DNA of 64,000 nucleotides. It comes from Sphaerochaeta halotolerans (GTDB taxonomy: Bacteria; Spirochaetota; Spirochaetia; Sphaerochaetales; Sphaerochaetaceae). Positions 44,411-53,752 of the stretch are shown here, in pieces. Position numbers and translations under genes: made by a program. The notes under the pieces were generated by a model, which saw only the letters and a program-made list of their open reading frames with translations, was not told the DNA's origin and ran no database searches. Every line of letters begins with the position of its first letter. The first letter of the stretch is position 1. The stretch is taken from assembly GCF_003429665.1 (NCBI RefSeq), contig NZ_QUWK01000001.1, positions 62,001 to 126,000 on the forward strand, written 5' to 3'.

Positions 44411-47400
44411 TTACCCTAAAAGCCGATCAAGTTTATAGAGTGCTTCCGTCTCTGCATCCATCAAGGTTCTTACATACTCCTGTGCATTAGGGATTTTCTT
44501 GTGAATTGCAAGGGAGAGAGCGGAAAGATAGATGATCTCTTGCATTGCCTCCTTTGTGTACCATGTCACCCCTTGGTGTTCGTTTATCTGGGCGTATGCT
44601 CTGAGAGAAGGGTCTTCAAGCAGTGTGGACAGAATCTGTTTTGGGTCATCGGCTTCATCGTCAATCATGTTTGCACTGGCTGCAAGGATAGCTGCGCTAT
44701 GGCAAGCCTTTCTCGCAAGTTCATGTTCAAAACCAGCTTCACACAATTGTTTGGAGAAGAAACGGGAGAGCAATAGCTTGTCACTTGCAATCATTGCATC
44801 ACTCACCGTTGCCTTTTCGCTGAGGAATGGCTTCAGGAAAAGTGCGGCAGCCATTACAGATTCCATCTCATCAAGAATCATGGTCCCCTGCAAAAAGAGT
44901 CTACTCTCTTCACTGCTGAAGAGCGTACATATTCTCTGGATTTCTTCAAGCATAGAACTTGGGCTAATTTCCTTAGGAAGGGAAGGCAGGGACTTTCTTG
45001 CTTCAGGGTGTAGATTTTCCACCACTGCAGTGAGGTGTGTATAGGCTTCTGCAAGCAAAAGAATAAGGGTACGTTCTGTCTTGCTGGTTGCAGTTCCACT
45101 CAAAATTCGTTTGATTTGTTTGAAGAAGGAGGGAGAGAGTAAATGGTCCATTGCCTTGTAGACTGGTTTGAGCCGTAAGGCAAGAATCTCCTGGTCAAAG
45201 TTTGCAATACCTGAGTCTCCCCTCTGTTCATACAGGGCGGAGTAGACTCCATCAGAGTCTTCTACTTCCCGTATGTTGAGGTATACCTTTGTTTCGAAAC
45301 CACGGAGGTGGACAAAGCATCCTTCATCAAAGACTTTCAAGGAGGGTTTCATGTAGGTAAGCCCATCGGTGAATGAATCAGTGATAACGTACCGTCTTCC
45401 TCCCACTGTCAGATTCAGGGCTTCAGCAAGGCTGACTTCTTCAAAATGTTTCTCACCATTTGTTTTTCTTACTTTGGGGGCAGATGCCTTAATCCAACCT
45501 TCCACTGCTTCATACTGGTTGTTGTACTGAACCATGACCCGCTCATGTTCTGTTCCATTCACATAGCAGAATGCTGACTGTTGCACGTTCCCATCTCGAT
45601 AGAGATCGAACAGTTGGAAATAATCAACACAACTGAAAAGGTAGCGTTTCTTCAGGAGCGGGAAAATTCTCTTATGGTGTTCTTCAATTAAATATTGGTT
45701 GGGTTTTTCATTCCAATATGCACGACGGTACTCCATCCCGTACTTTTCCCGGTATCCCTCAACCTGTCCATGCCCAAACATGGGAAGTCCCGGCATGGTT
45801 ACAAGCAGGGTACAGACTCCAAAGTATTTGTCTCCATCTCCAAACTGGGTGATTGCAGTCTCTTCATCAGGATTGTTCATGAAGTTCACGAACCGTTTGA
45901 GAATCTCAGGGTCAAAATTGAGCGTATTCTTTATGGTCTCGCGGTACTTCTGGTTTTCTTGATTCTTGAGCATATTCATGAATGCACTGTTGTACACACG
46001 GTGCATTCCCAGTGTGCGGACAAAGTATCCTTCCATCATCCAGAATGCTTCTGCAAGCAACAACGTGTCGGGAAGCTCTTCATTGATCCTGTCCACCACT
46101 TCTCTCCAAAACTCCTGGGGGATTCTGCGGTTGAATTCAGCTTCATCCATGCCATACTGAGCTCGTCCTGCAATATCGCCTCCGTGCCCCGGTTTCGGGT
46201 ACCAGAGTCGTTGGATGTGTTTCTTTGCCAAAGTCATTGCAGCATCGAAGCGGATGATGGGGAAGTTGCTTGCAACATGCTTAATCTGTTGATATACAGC
46301 CTCACGGGTTACCGGGTTGAGAAAATCCAACTGGGCAGTATCGTTCCATGGCATCGAAGTACCATCATTGCCATGGAAGATGTATGTTGTTTCCCCGTTT
46401 CTCAGATCCCTTCTTCTGAAGGCCACTGCAGCATCACTACGATCGTAGTAGTGGTCTTCAAGCTTGATCTCAATATCGGGGTTCGGAGAAAGGTTTGGAC
46501 CATCATAGGTGTAAGAGGGGAATGGCGGATAACTCTGCTGGACAAAGTAGTCGCTATGTTCAAAAACCCAGTCACCATCGATACCACAATGGTTGGGAAC
46601 CATATCACTGGCGAGTCGAATCCCTCGACTTGCACACCGTTGACGCAGGTTGTCCAAGGCAGGCCATCCTCCGATGGCCTGTGCAATCTCATAATTTTTC
46701 AATGAATACGCTGAAGCTTCTGCATCGGGATTTCCACAAAGGTTCTTGATTTTCTTGCTGGCAGTACTCCTTTCCCACAGTCCAATAAGCCAGAGAGCGG
46801 TAAAGCCCCTGCTTGCGATCAGATCAAGTTCTCGGTCAGGGATTTTGTCCAAGGTGTCGATGGGGTATTCATACTCTTTGGTCAGTTGGTCAAGCCATAC
46901 GAGGGTGGATTTTGCTAACATGATGACATTGGGCATCCAATTTCGGTCAGCAGTGAATGCCTCATACTCCTGATCAAAGAGTGTGTAGTCCGGTACGACC
47001 ATAACCGGAGTTCCTCCATCTCCAGCGAAGTGAGGCTTTTCTTCTTCCTTTACCACATCCATGGCTTTCAAGAGTAATTCCTTCAGACCTTGGGGAATCA
47101 GTTCCCCCCATGCCTCGATGATGTAGGAGATTTGATTGATCAAGGAATCAGGATAGAGTTTTGCCGGCCGAGTAAGGAAGGAGAAGATATCATCGTCACT
47201 ATTGGTCATTGATGCACTGGAAAGGGTATATCCTCCCATTAAGGCAGTGACAGCTTGGGCGGCCTTGGGGAAAGAGAGCCCTTCTGGGGCAAGGAATGGC
47301 TTACTTGCCTTCATAAGTGCAGGATTTTCCTGCATGACTTGATGAATAAAATAGCCCCTAAGAGACTCCTCGTAGAAGTAATCCAGTGGCAGACCTTGTT

Positions 47401-47803
47401 CGACCAAGAGGGGGGAAGGAAACTCCTTCATGTAAAAAGCAAGTACTTCCTGGGCAGCATGGTTCTTGTTGACTAATGTGACCAAGCGGGTAAAGAAATC
47501 AGGTTCATTGTAGCTTAGGTAATGGGAAAGAACACTCTGATAGAGTAGGTGCAAGACGGCCGAAGCATGGAGTTTTGCCGGAGAAACCCAGTCATTTCCT
47601 CCCTTTGCTTTTACTTTTGTGTTGTAAAGGTAGGCGAGTTCAGTTGCCTGCTTATAGAGATCTCCAAGGTCGGCATCTGACGGAAATAACGCTGGAAAAA
47701 AATCAATTTCAGTCCTTGTACGAACTGAAATGCGAAAATCACGTGTAATCAAATCACGCCTCCCTAAGGGTGGTTGTGTCTCAAGTATAACACGAGTGGC
47801 CAT
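44411..47803 (-). CDS. Very large GH13 alpha-amylase-family protein
   Basis: About 1130 residues. Residues below count from the GTG at 47815; the ATG at 47803 is four codons later and neither has a ribosome site. The GH13 barrel lies at about 290-720. Region I is DMVPNHC (Asp404), region II IIRFDA (nucleophile Asp524), region III LLLAEAF (acid Glu589), region IV NFMNNPDEE (Asp650, with Pro where His is usual). All three catalytic acids are present. About 280 N-terminal and 400 C-terminal residues, both mostly helical, match nothing I know. No signal peptide, so it is cytoplasmic. Confidence 0.85.
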   Translation of the reverse strand: MATRVILETQPPLGRRDLITRDFRISVRTRTEIDFFPALFPSDADLGDLYKQATELAYLYNTKVKAKGGNDWVSPAKLHASAVLHLLYQSVLSHYLSYNEPDFFTRLVTLVNKNHAAQEVLAFYMKEFPSPLLVEQGLPLDYFYEESLRGYFIHQVMQENPALMKASKPFLAPEGLSFPKAAQAVTALMGGYTLSSASMTNSDDDIFSFLTRPAKLYPDSLINQISYIIEAWGELIPQGLKELLLKAMDVVKEEEKPHFAGDGGTPVMVVPDYTLFDQEYEAFTADRNWMPNVIMLAKSTLVWLDQLTKEYEYPIDTLDKIPDRELDLIASRGFTALWLIGLWERSTASKKIKNLCGNPDAEASAYSLKNYEIAQAIGGWPALDNLRQRCASRGIRLASDMVPNHCGIDGDWVFEHSDYFVQQSYPPFPSYTYDGPNLSPNPDIEIKLEDHYYDRSDAAVAFRRRDLRNGETTYIFHGNDGTSMPWNDTAQLDFLNPVTREAVYQQIKHVASNFPIIRFDAAMTLAKKHIQRLWYPKPGHGGDIAGRAQYGMDEAEFNRRIPQEFWREVVDRINEELPDTLLLAEAFWMMEGYFVRTLGMHRVYNSAFMNMLKNQENQKYRETIKNTLNFDPEILKRFVNFMNNPDEETAITQFGDGDKYFGVCTLLVTMPGLPMFGHGQVEGYREKYGMEYRRAYWNEKPNQYLIEEHHKRIFPLLKKRYLFSCVDYFQLFDLYRDGNVQQSAFCYVNGTEHERVMVQYNNQYEAVEGWIKASAPKVRKTNGEKHFEEVSLAEALNLTVGGRRYVITDSFTDGLTYMKPSLKVFDEGCFVHLRGFETKVYLNIREVEDSDGVYSALYEQRGDSGIANFDQEILALRLKPVYKAMDHLLSPSFFKQIKRILSGTATSKTERTLILLLAEAYTHLTAVVENLHPEARKSLPSLPKEISPSSMLEEIQRICTLFSSEESRLFLQGTMILDEMESVMAAALFLKPFLSEKATVSDAMIASDKLLLSRFFSKQLCEAGFEHELARKACHSAAILAASANMIDDEADDPKQILSTLLEDPSLRAYAQINEHQGVTWYTKEAMQEIIYLSALSLAIHKKIPNAQEYVRTLMDAETEALYKLDRLLG

Positions 47804-47856
47804 GATTGTAACCACACTTTATTGGGGATTACCCGCTGTTAACTGTCTAACAACAT

Positions 47857-47874
47857 TCTTCGAAAACAGAGCCT
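47857..47874. repeat. 18-bp direct repeat, left copy
   Basis: TCTTCGAAAACAGAGCCT is identical to the copy at 58492-58509 and in the same orientation. The right copy lies 12 bp after an IS1595-type transposase remnant, so this is probably an insertion-sequence end. Confidence 0.75.
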
Positions 47875-47965
47875 TTGTATAACAAACCGTTTCCGCACTT
47901 GCATAGCGGGTGGTTTTATGTTTCGTACGCTTCGCGTACTCAACTGTCTAAAGACATCAATCATT

Positions 47966-47987
47966 CAGCCTGCCAACCGGCAGGCTG
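47966..47987. other. Strong hairpin after the phosphatase gene
   Basis: CAGCCTGCC (47966-47974) pairs perfectly with GGCAGGCTG (47979-47987) around AACC. No good T-run follows on the minus strand and only TTTG on the plus strand, so termination is uncertain. A smaller hairpin, GTACGCttcGCGTAC, lies near 47926-47940. Confidence 0.5.
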
Positions 47988-48031
47988 TTTGATGATTATC
48001 GATTAACATGATGATTGAAGGAACAGGTGGA

Positions 48032-48643
48032 TCAAACCCGGTTGTTTCTGTAGTCGACGTCGTCGAACAGATGTGTTGCGATGACATGGCTATTTTCGAC
48101 TCCTCTAAAGTCAACTTCCCACATCTCTCCATTTTTTGGAATATGCTCGGGATATTCAGGAAACGTATTTTCAAGCAAACCCCGAATAATCCGCATGGTC
48201 ACAGCATGGGTTACGATAAGACAATCGGAACCGTCAACGGATAAAGCTGAGAAGAATGATTCTACCCGAGCTGCAATCTCTTCATAGGTTTCTCCTAATG
48301 GAGGACGCCATTCCCATCGTTTCGTTCTGTTATTCTCATAGCGTGGATCGGATTCCACATCGCTATATGTTCTTCCCGCAAATACCCCGATGTCATGTTC
48401 AACCAACCGCTCATCGACAATGATTGGGGTTCCTTTTGAGATTACGAATGGGATCGTGGATTGCAAGGCTCGAATCAGTGGTGAACAATAGACAATTTGA
48501 GGTCTATATTCTCGAAGAAAGCGGGAAGCGACGTTCTTCGCATCTTCGGCACCTCTAGGACTCAGGGGATAATCCTTTCTTCCTGCCAAGATGTGCTGGA
48601 CATTCGCTTCACTTTCAAAGTGCCTGATTATGAATATCTTCAC
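48032..48643 (-). CDS. Histidine phosphatase family protein
   Basis: 203 residues. The phosphatase motif at the N-terminus reads IIRHFESEAN (RHG in most members, here RHF). The second Arg is in CSPLIRALQS, the acid in VEHDIG and the second His in IVTHAVTMR, so the catalytic set is complete. The substrate is unknown; a sugar phosphate is plausible beside sugar genes. I chose GTG at 48643, with GAGGT 4-5 nt upstream; the frame stays open to 48751. Confidence 0.85.
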   Translation of the reverse strand: MKIFIIRHFESEANVQHILAGRKDYPLSPRGAEDAKNVASRFLREYRPQIVYCSPLIRALQSTIPFVISKGTPIIVDERLVEHDIGVFAGRTYSDVESDPRYENNRTKRWEWRPPLGETYEEIAARVESFFSALSVDGSDCLIVTHAVTMRIIRGLLENTFPEYPEHIPKNGEMWEVDFRGVENSHVIATHLFDDVDYRNNRV

Positions 48644-48873
48644 TTGTACCTCGATTACGAAAAGTATCATCAACATCATAAAAAATTGCAAGCAACAATT
48701 TGCAAGGTATGTACAGTACCAATCGAATGCACAGACAGGGTGCATCACCATCTTCCGAGTCGAAGGAATCGGTTTGCATCATACTTGGTTTGCTTCAATG
48801 CATATATGCAAAAAATATAATACGTTGTTAAATAGCAGTGTCAATTTTCTACGTTTCGCAGCAAAGTACTTAT

Positions 48874-49416
48874 CTACCAATCAGGACCATTGAGATAATA
48901 TGGGCCTTCGGGTGGTCCAGTTTTTGTAAACGGGTAAAAATAGAGGTGGTCGTGGATAAACTTCCGTTGTTGAACCTCCCCGGAACCATACTTGACCTTC
49001 AACGAAACATCACCCATCCTTTTCCATCCCAATCGAGTATAGACATGTTCAACCTTTGTTCTAGCGAACAGGAGTCCAAAATTCAAATCCACTCCTTTCA
49101 GATACTCCAACAGTTCGGTGAACAACACATCCACCAAGTGTTTTCCACGGTGGGAAGGAACAACATACACGTTCTGCAAACCGAAGATCCTATAATCATT
49201 ACCATCAACCTGAATCGAGCGAATCGCTACACCAAGATGGGCTATCGGATCATCATTGTCCATCCCCACAACAGTGATATCGGAGGGAACATCGTTCCAT
49301 CCCCGGGAACGGGAGAAGTAATCTGTTTGATGGGGAAAGCAGAGACAGAGGTTATGTTTGATCCTCATATCCATTATCGGTGTGATTTGATTCTCATGTA
49401 ATATCATTATGTTCAT
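48874..49416 (-). CDS. GNAT-family N-acetyltransferase
   Basis: 180 residues. The acetyl-CoA loop region reads GLQNVYVVPSHRGKHLVDVLF and the later strand YTRLGWKRM, both usual for GNAT proteins. The acceptor cannot be predicted. It lies between the PfkB kinase and the phosphatase, on the same strand as the sugar operon, with gaps of 68 and 230 bp, so it may be a downstream member of that operon. The first three residues are uncertain because of a second ATG. Confidence 0.8.
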   Translation of the reverse strand: MNIMILHENQITPIMDMRIKHNLCLCFPHQTDYFSRSRGWNDVPSDITVVGMDNDDPIAHLGVAIRSIQVDGNDYRIFGLQNVYVVPSHRGKHLVDVLFTELLEYLKGVDLNFGLLFARTKVEHVYTRLGWKRMGDVSLKVKYGSGEVQQRKFIHDHLYFYPFTKTGPPEGPYYLNGPDW

Positions 49417-49484
49417 AGAGTCACTTCTTACTTTGCAATCGTCAAAATAGTGAAACCTGCTTTAGAAACCAGTACTTGTTCTGG

Positions 49485-50435
49485 TTAGCTGGACTTAGTT
49501 CCTGCATCCTTCAGTTTCTCAACAGCTGGGAGAGTGAATTTTGAGGAATATCCCCCGGTAAACGTACACGCAAGGGCTCCTCCAGCTTGAGATAGTGTCA
49601 TAGCTCCATCGAAATCGTAATTTGCAACTAATACGGCATATAGGAATGTGGCTGCAAGGCTGTCTCCAGCACCTGTCGTATCTGTTATCGATTCCACATC
49701 ACAAGGAGGGTAGATTCGCCCTCTCGCAAAAGCACCTTTCTTTCCCATCTTTATTATCGGTGAAGGTGTTTTTGAAAGAAGAAAGTTCCAAACATGGTCA
49801 ACCGATTTCAAGACCTCTCCATGTGCACCCAGTCTCGAAGCAATCGACCTGGCTTCGTCTTCATTGATCAGCAGCCAATCGACATGTGGCAACCATCTCT
49901 CGATATAATCCCATCTCTCGGTTGCATCCCATTGTGTATCGAGCGAAACGGTAAGATGATTCCTTTTTGCATGTAAAAGAATTTCTTCAATTCTTGGAAG
50001 GAATTTTTTGGTCCCATATATACCTGAAAAATGAATATGACGATATTTTCCCATGGTTTTCAAGATTGTATCCGTCTCATCGACGTCCAACAATGAACCT
50101 GGATAGGTTATTTGGGTTCGATTTCTCCCTTGGATGATATTTACTGTCAGACCTGTTTTTTTATGTGGATCCATACGAAGGAGGTCCACTCCTACCCCTG
50201 CCTCGGCCAAGGCGTCCCTCACTGTTCCACCATTCGTATCATCACCAAGTAGTCCGCAGAAATCGCAAGAGCCGCCAAGACGGGCAAATGCAGCTGCTGT
50301 AAGTGTGCAAGAGCCTCCGAGAGTCCATTCACACTCATCACAAAAGACCTCTTTGTCTTCCTGCAATCCGTTCTCCAAATCAGAAAGAAGCAAATCTAGA
50401 TTAGCATCTCCAACAAACAATACGTCTTGAGACAT
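49485..50435 (-). CDS. PfkB-family carbohydrate kinase (possible tagatose-6-phosphate kinase)
   Basis: 316 residues. FVGDANLDLLL, WTLGGSCTLTAAAFARLG and the C-terminal DTTGAGDSLAATFL define the PfkB family, with the catalytic Asp in GAGD. Clustered with AgaS and KbaZ, it could phosphorylate tagatose-6-phosphate or a related sugar; that is an inference from context. The ATG at 50435 has AGGAG 7 nt upstream, better than the ATG at 50453. It follows the binding-protein gene by 97 bp. Confidence 0.87.
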   Translation of the reverse strand: MSQDVLFVGDANLDLLLSDLENGLQEDKEVFCDECEWTLGGSCTLTAAAFARLGGSCDFCGLLGDDTNGGTVRDALAEAGVGVDLLRMDPHKKTGLTVNIIQGRNRTQITYPGSLLDVDETDTILKTMGKYRHIHFSGIYGTKKFLPRIEEILLHAKRNHLTVSLDTQWDATERWDYIERWLPHVDWLLINEDEARSIASRLGAHGEVLKSVDHVWNFLLSKTPSPIIKMGKKGAFARGRIYPPCDVESITDTTGAGDSLAATFLYAVLVANYDFDGAMTLSQAGGALACTFTGGYSSKFTLPAVEKLKDAGTKSS

Positions 50436-50532
50436 CCCCGAACTCCTATTCATGGTTGACTAGTCAAAAGTGGCCTAGTTTCTTGCGGGAACCATGCCAC
50501 TTCGATATTGCTGAATCTGTAACCGGCAAACC

Positions 50533-51816
50533 TTACTTCAAGGTCTTCCCGTTATACTCTCTACCCTCTAAGAACTTTGCAATCTCGTCGGCAGCTTCCG
50601 CCGGGGTTCTGCTCCCCTGGAACATCTGCTGTACAACAACAATGGTCTTTTCCACAAGTTCATCATACCACGAAACCAAAGGAAGCGCCCGGGCAACTTC
50701 AGACTGTGCGCCGAACTGGATCCAGTGCGGATATTTTGCCAACAATTCGGGATCTTCATAAGCATCGGAGAACATAGGTAAGCTACCGATTTGCAGTGAT
50801 CGTTCCTTGTCCTTCTCAGCGGAAATCATATACTCGATGTACTTCCAAGCAGCATTTTTATTCTCACTGGTCTTCGGAATGGCAAACGCCTCAGGCAGGG
50901 TCAATGTAGCTTGGACATCGGTTGTCTTTCCAGGCAACCAAGACGCGACTTCAACTTGGCCGACCACGGACGACATTGAAGGATCATTCGCATAACTATA
51001 GGTGCTTGGTGGACCTTGGAAGAAGAATGCGGAAGAACCTCTATAGAACAAATCCGCCGCTGCTTCTTGCGAAAGGGTAATACTCGAAGGATTGACGATC
51101 TTGTATTCCTTCAGTATATCGAGCATGAACTGGAGGGTCTCGATCCCTTCTGCGTCGTTTATCGTGATATTCCCGTCTTCATCGAAGTAGTTTGCACCAA
51201 AACTATATAGATAGAATGCAATAGAGTTGGCCAATGCCCATTCTTGATTCCAGTATTCTGCCATCGGATACTCGGAAATTCCAGCGGATTTCAACTTGGA
51301 TGACTGTTCAACCACCTCGGCCCAAGTTTTGGGAGCCTCTTTGATACCGGCTTTATCCAACATCTCCCTATTGTAGAAGAAGAATCTGGTATCGTTGTTC
51401 CAACCAACTCCGAGAATATCGCCATCTACGGTGAACGTATTAAGAATTCCTGGCAAGAGGCTGTCGAAATACTCATCGGTTCCATACGAATTCAATGGTT
51501 CCAACCATCCGGTCGCAACGAATTTTTCAACCCAACCATTATCAAATTCAATGACATCATAGGTAGAGCCACCCGCTGACAGGTCAATCATCACCTTGGT
51601 CTGAACTTCATCCCAAGACATTTGTATGAATTCGACCTGGATACCTGTCTCTTCCTCGAACTCTCGGGTCTGTTTTTCCCAAAGACCATCCAAGTCCATT
51701 TCATGCCTTGGCATGATTACAGTAATCTTCTCTTTTTCCTGCTCTGAAGAACCTGCGGCAAATACCAGGCCTCCTATAAGAACAAGAGCAACTAACAAAA
51801 ACGTAAACCTTTTCAT
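50533..51816 (-). CDS. Sugar ABC transporter substrate-binding protein
   Basis: 427 residues, extracellular solute-binding family 1. A signal peptide (MKRFTFLLVALVLIGGLVFA) ends at AAGSSEQ with no lipobox Cys. The mature part has FEEETGIQVEFIQMSW and AGGSTYDVIEFDNGW, typical of maltose-type binding proteins. It should capture a sugar or glycan in the periplasm for the two permeases encoded upstream. No ATPase gene is present, so a shared MsmK-type ATPase elsewhere is expected. GGAG precedes the ATG. Confidence 0.92.
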   Translation of the reverse strand: MKRFTFLLVALVLIGGLVFAAGSSEQEKEKITVIMPRHEMDLDGLWEKQTREFEEETGIQVEFIQMSWDEVQTKVMIDLSAGGSTYDVIEFDNGWVEKFVATGWLEPLNSYGTDEYFDSLLPGILNTFTVDGDILGVGWNNDTRFFFYNREMLDKAGIKEAPKTWAEVVEQSSKLKSAGISEYPMAEYWNQEWALANSIAFYLYSFGANYFDEDGNITINDAEGIETLQFMLDILKEYKIVNPSSITLSQEAAADLFYRGSSAFFFQGPPSTYSYANDPSMSSVVGQVEVASWLPGKTTDVQATLTLPEAFAIPKTSENKNAAWKYIEYMISAEKDKERSLQIGSLPMFSDAYEDPELLAKYPHWIQFGAQSEVARALPLVSWYDELVEKTIVVVQQMFQGSRTPAEAADEIAKFLEGREYNGKTLK

Positions 51817-51860
51817 AAACCTTCTCCTTCCCTCACGGGTTGTTATTTGAATAACCGCCG

Positions 51861-52718
51861 TCAACCCTTAACTGATCCGGCAGTTAGTCCTTGCACAATA
51901 TATCTTTGAAATACTATGGCTAGTAAAACCGGAGGAATGCTGGCAACGACACCGGCAGCAGCCATAGCTACATAATCAACACCAACCTTACTCGAGTATT
52001 CACTGATCACCACACTGATGGTTTTCGATCTGGTCGTGGAACTGAGAATCAAGGCTGAGAAGAATTCATTCCAGGCAATGATGAACGCAAAGATTCCACT
52101 TGCAGCCAATCCTGGTTTTGAAAGTGGAAGTATAATCCTGAAAATCGTACCGAACCGAGAACATCCATCAATCCTTGCCATTTCTTCCAGACTCCATGGA
52201 ATAGAAGAAAAGTAGCTTCGCATCAACCAAATGACCAGAGGCAGAACGAACGCACAATCGGCAAGCACCAATGAGAGAAGCGTATTCAACAGACCTAATC
52301 GATTCATGATGATGTAAATGGGAATGATCAGAACAATCATGGGCATGACTTGGGATAACAGGATAAAGGAAAAAAGAACATTCTTTCCTCTGAACCGCAA
52401 TCTTGTGAAGGCATAAGCAGCCAGCGATCCTGCGAATAGACAAAACAGAGTTGCCGAAACAGCTACTACCACACTATTTCGCAATCCAATCTTCAATGAG
52501 GCGTTGACACCAGTCTCTGCAACCAGCATTTCCTGATAGTTCTTGAGATTCAGAACCTCGGGAACCCACTTCAGCGGCACAGTTGTCAATTGTATTCTTG
52601 TGGAGACACTGCTGATGACCAACCATAAGAATGGCACGACAATACTTGCCAGTACAATAAGAACTCCAATATATACAAAGCTTTGTCGAAACTTCCTATT
52701 CATTTTCATTGCAACCAT
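51861..52718 (-). CDS. Sugar ABC transporter permease (MalG type)
   Basis: 285 residues, six membrane segments. The ATPase-docking EAA loop reads EMARIDGCSRFGTIFRIILP. MalG-type permeases pair with a MalF-type partner, here encoded 50 bp upstream. The ATG at 52718 has AGGA 5 nt upstream; a GTG at 52730 would add four residues. Together with the binding protein it forms a CUT1-type importer. Confidence 0.92.
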   Translation of the reverse strand: MVAMKMNRKFRQSFVYIGVLIVLASIVVPFLWLVISSVSTRIQLTTVPLKWVPEVLNLKNYQEMLVAETGVNASLKIGLRNSVVVAVSATLFCLFAGSLAAYAFTRLRFRGKNVLFSFILLSQVMPMIVLIIPIYIIMNRLGLLNTLLSLVLADCAFVLPLVIWLMRSYFSSIPWSLEEMARIDGCSRFGTIFRIILPLSKPGLAASGIFAFIIAWNEFFSALILSSTTRSKTISVVISEYSSKVGVDYVAMAAAGVVASIPPVLLAIVFQRYIVQGLTAGSVKG

Positions 52719-52768
52719 CACTTTCCTCACTCAAATAGATCGAAAAGACTTTACGGACAAGTACTTTC

Positions 52769-53680
52769 TCAACTTTCGACATCGATACCCACCTTGAGAC
52801 TTCTCATATAGAAATAGGCCAGAATAATTGTTAATAATGTAAGAAGATATGCTAATGCTGAACCGTATCCGAAATTCAGAAATTTGAATGTGTTCTGATA
52901 AATATAATATGAGAACATATTCGTGCTGTTCGCCGGGCCACCTTTCGTGATGATATAAATCAAGTCAAACTCTTTTAGCGCCCAGATTGTCTTGATAATA
53001 ACCAAGGTTGTGATAATCGGTTTGAGCATCGGAAAGGTTATACTTCTAAACTTCCTGAAACTTCTTGCACCGTCGATGGAAGCGGCTTCATACAATTCAT
53101 GTGGAATCGACTGCAGAGCGGCGATAACAAGAATGACCGCTACCGGTGTTTCTTTCCAAATATTCGCGAACACTACAATCGCAAATGCTGAAATCGGTTC
53201 TCCCAACCAGATTCTATATGTTTCCAAGAAGCCTATTTGTGAAAGGAAAGCATTGAATGCTCCATAGTTCGCATCGAATATCCATTTCCACATGATACCG
53301 TTGACCACATAGGGCAAAGCCCAAGGAAGTATCACTACGCCGCGGGCGAATCCTCGCCCCTTGAATTTCTGGTTGAGCAACAATGCTATTGCTACTCCCA
53401 GAAAAACTTCTGTCAATACTGTCGAGACTCCAAAGATTGTAGTTCGACCTATGGATGACCAGAAGAGAGGATTCTTCAGTGCTTCAACGAAATTCCTGAA
53501 TCCGATGAAACCTCCGCTATCGGGGTTTGTCAGCTTCAAATCGGTGAAACTCAGAGCCAACGAAGTACCCAACGGAAATATCAGGACACCAAAAATGACC
53601 ACCAGCGCAGGAATCAGCAAAATAATTGCCAATACCGATTCTCTTTCGAAAAGTTGTGAATTTATTTTGAAACTTTTCAT
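52769..53680 (-). CDS. Sugar ABC transporter permease (MalF type)
   Basis: 303 residues, six membrane segments starting ILLIPALVVIFGVLIF. The EAA loop is YEAASIDGARSFRKFRSITFP. It partners the MalG-type permease. The ATG at 53680 has AGGA 8 nt upstream; an earlier ATG at 53695 has none. It follows agaS by 72 bp in the same transcription unit. Confidence 0.92.
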   Translation of the reverse strand: MKSFKINSQLFERESVLAIILLIPALVVIFGVLIFPLGTSLALSFTDLKLTNPDSGGFIGFRNFVEALKNPLFWSSIGRTTIFGVSTVLTEVFLGVAIALLLNQKFKGRGFARGVVILPWALPYVVNGIMWKWIFDANYGAFNAFLSQIGFLETYRIWLGEPISAFAIVVFANIWKETPVAVILVIAALQSIPHELYEAASIDGARSFRKFRSITFPMLKPIITTLVIIKTIWALKEFDLIYIITKGGPANSTNMFSYYIYQNTFKFLNFGYGSALAYLLTLLTIILAYFYMRSLKVGIDVES

Positions 53681-53752
53681 ATCAGCAATCCTCATTCATC
53701 GGTTTAATGGTATGATTACTCTTTACACACAATTCCTTTATCCCACTACCCA

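Noticed and set aside
46020-46060. Loss of catalytic activity in the GH13 protein because NHD is changed
   Set aside because: The His is replaced by Pro but the catalytic Asp, the nucleophile and the acid are all present, so activity is still likely.
45695-46705. A 336-codon open frame on the plus strand opposite the GH13 gene
   Set aside because: It mirrors the codon pattern of the real gene, has no ribosome site and reads as Cys/His/Ser-rich nonsense without family features.
47926-47940. GTACGCttcGCGTAC palindrome as an attachment site
   Set aside because: No integrase gene and no second copy seen in the window.
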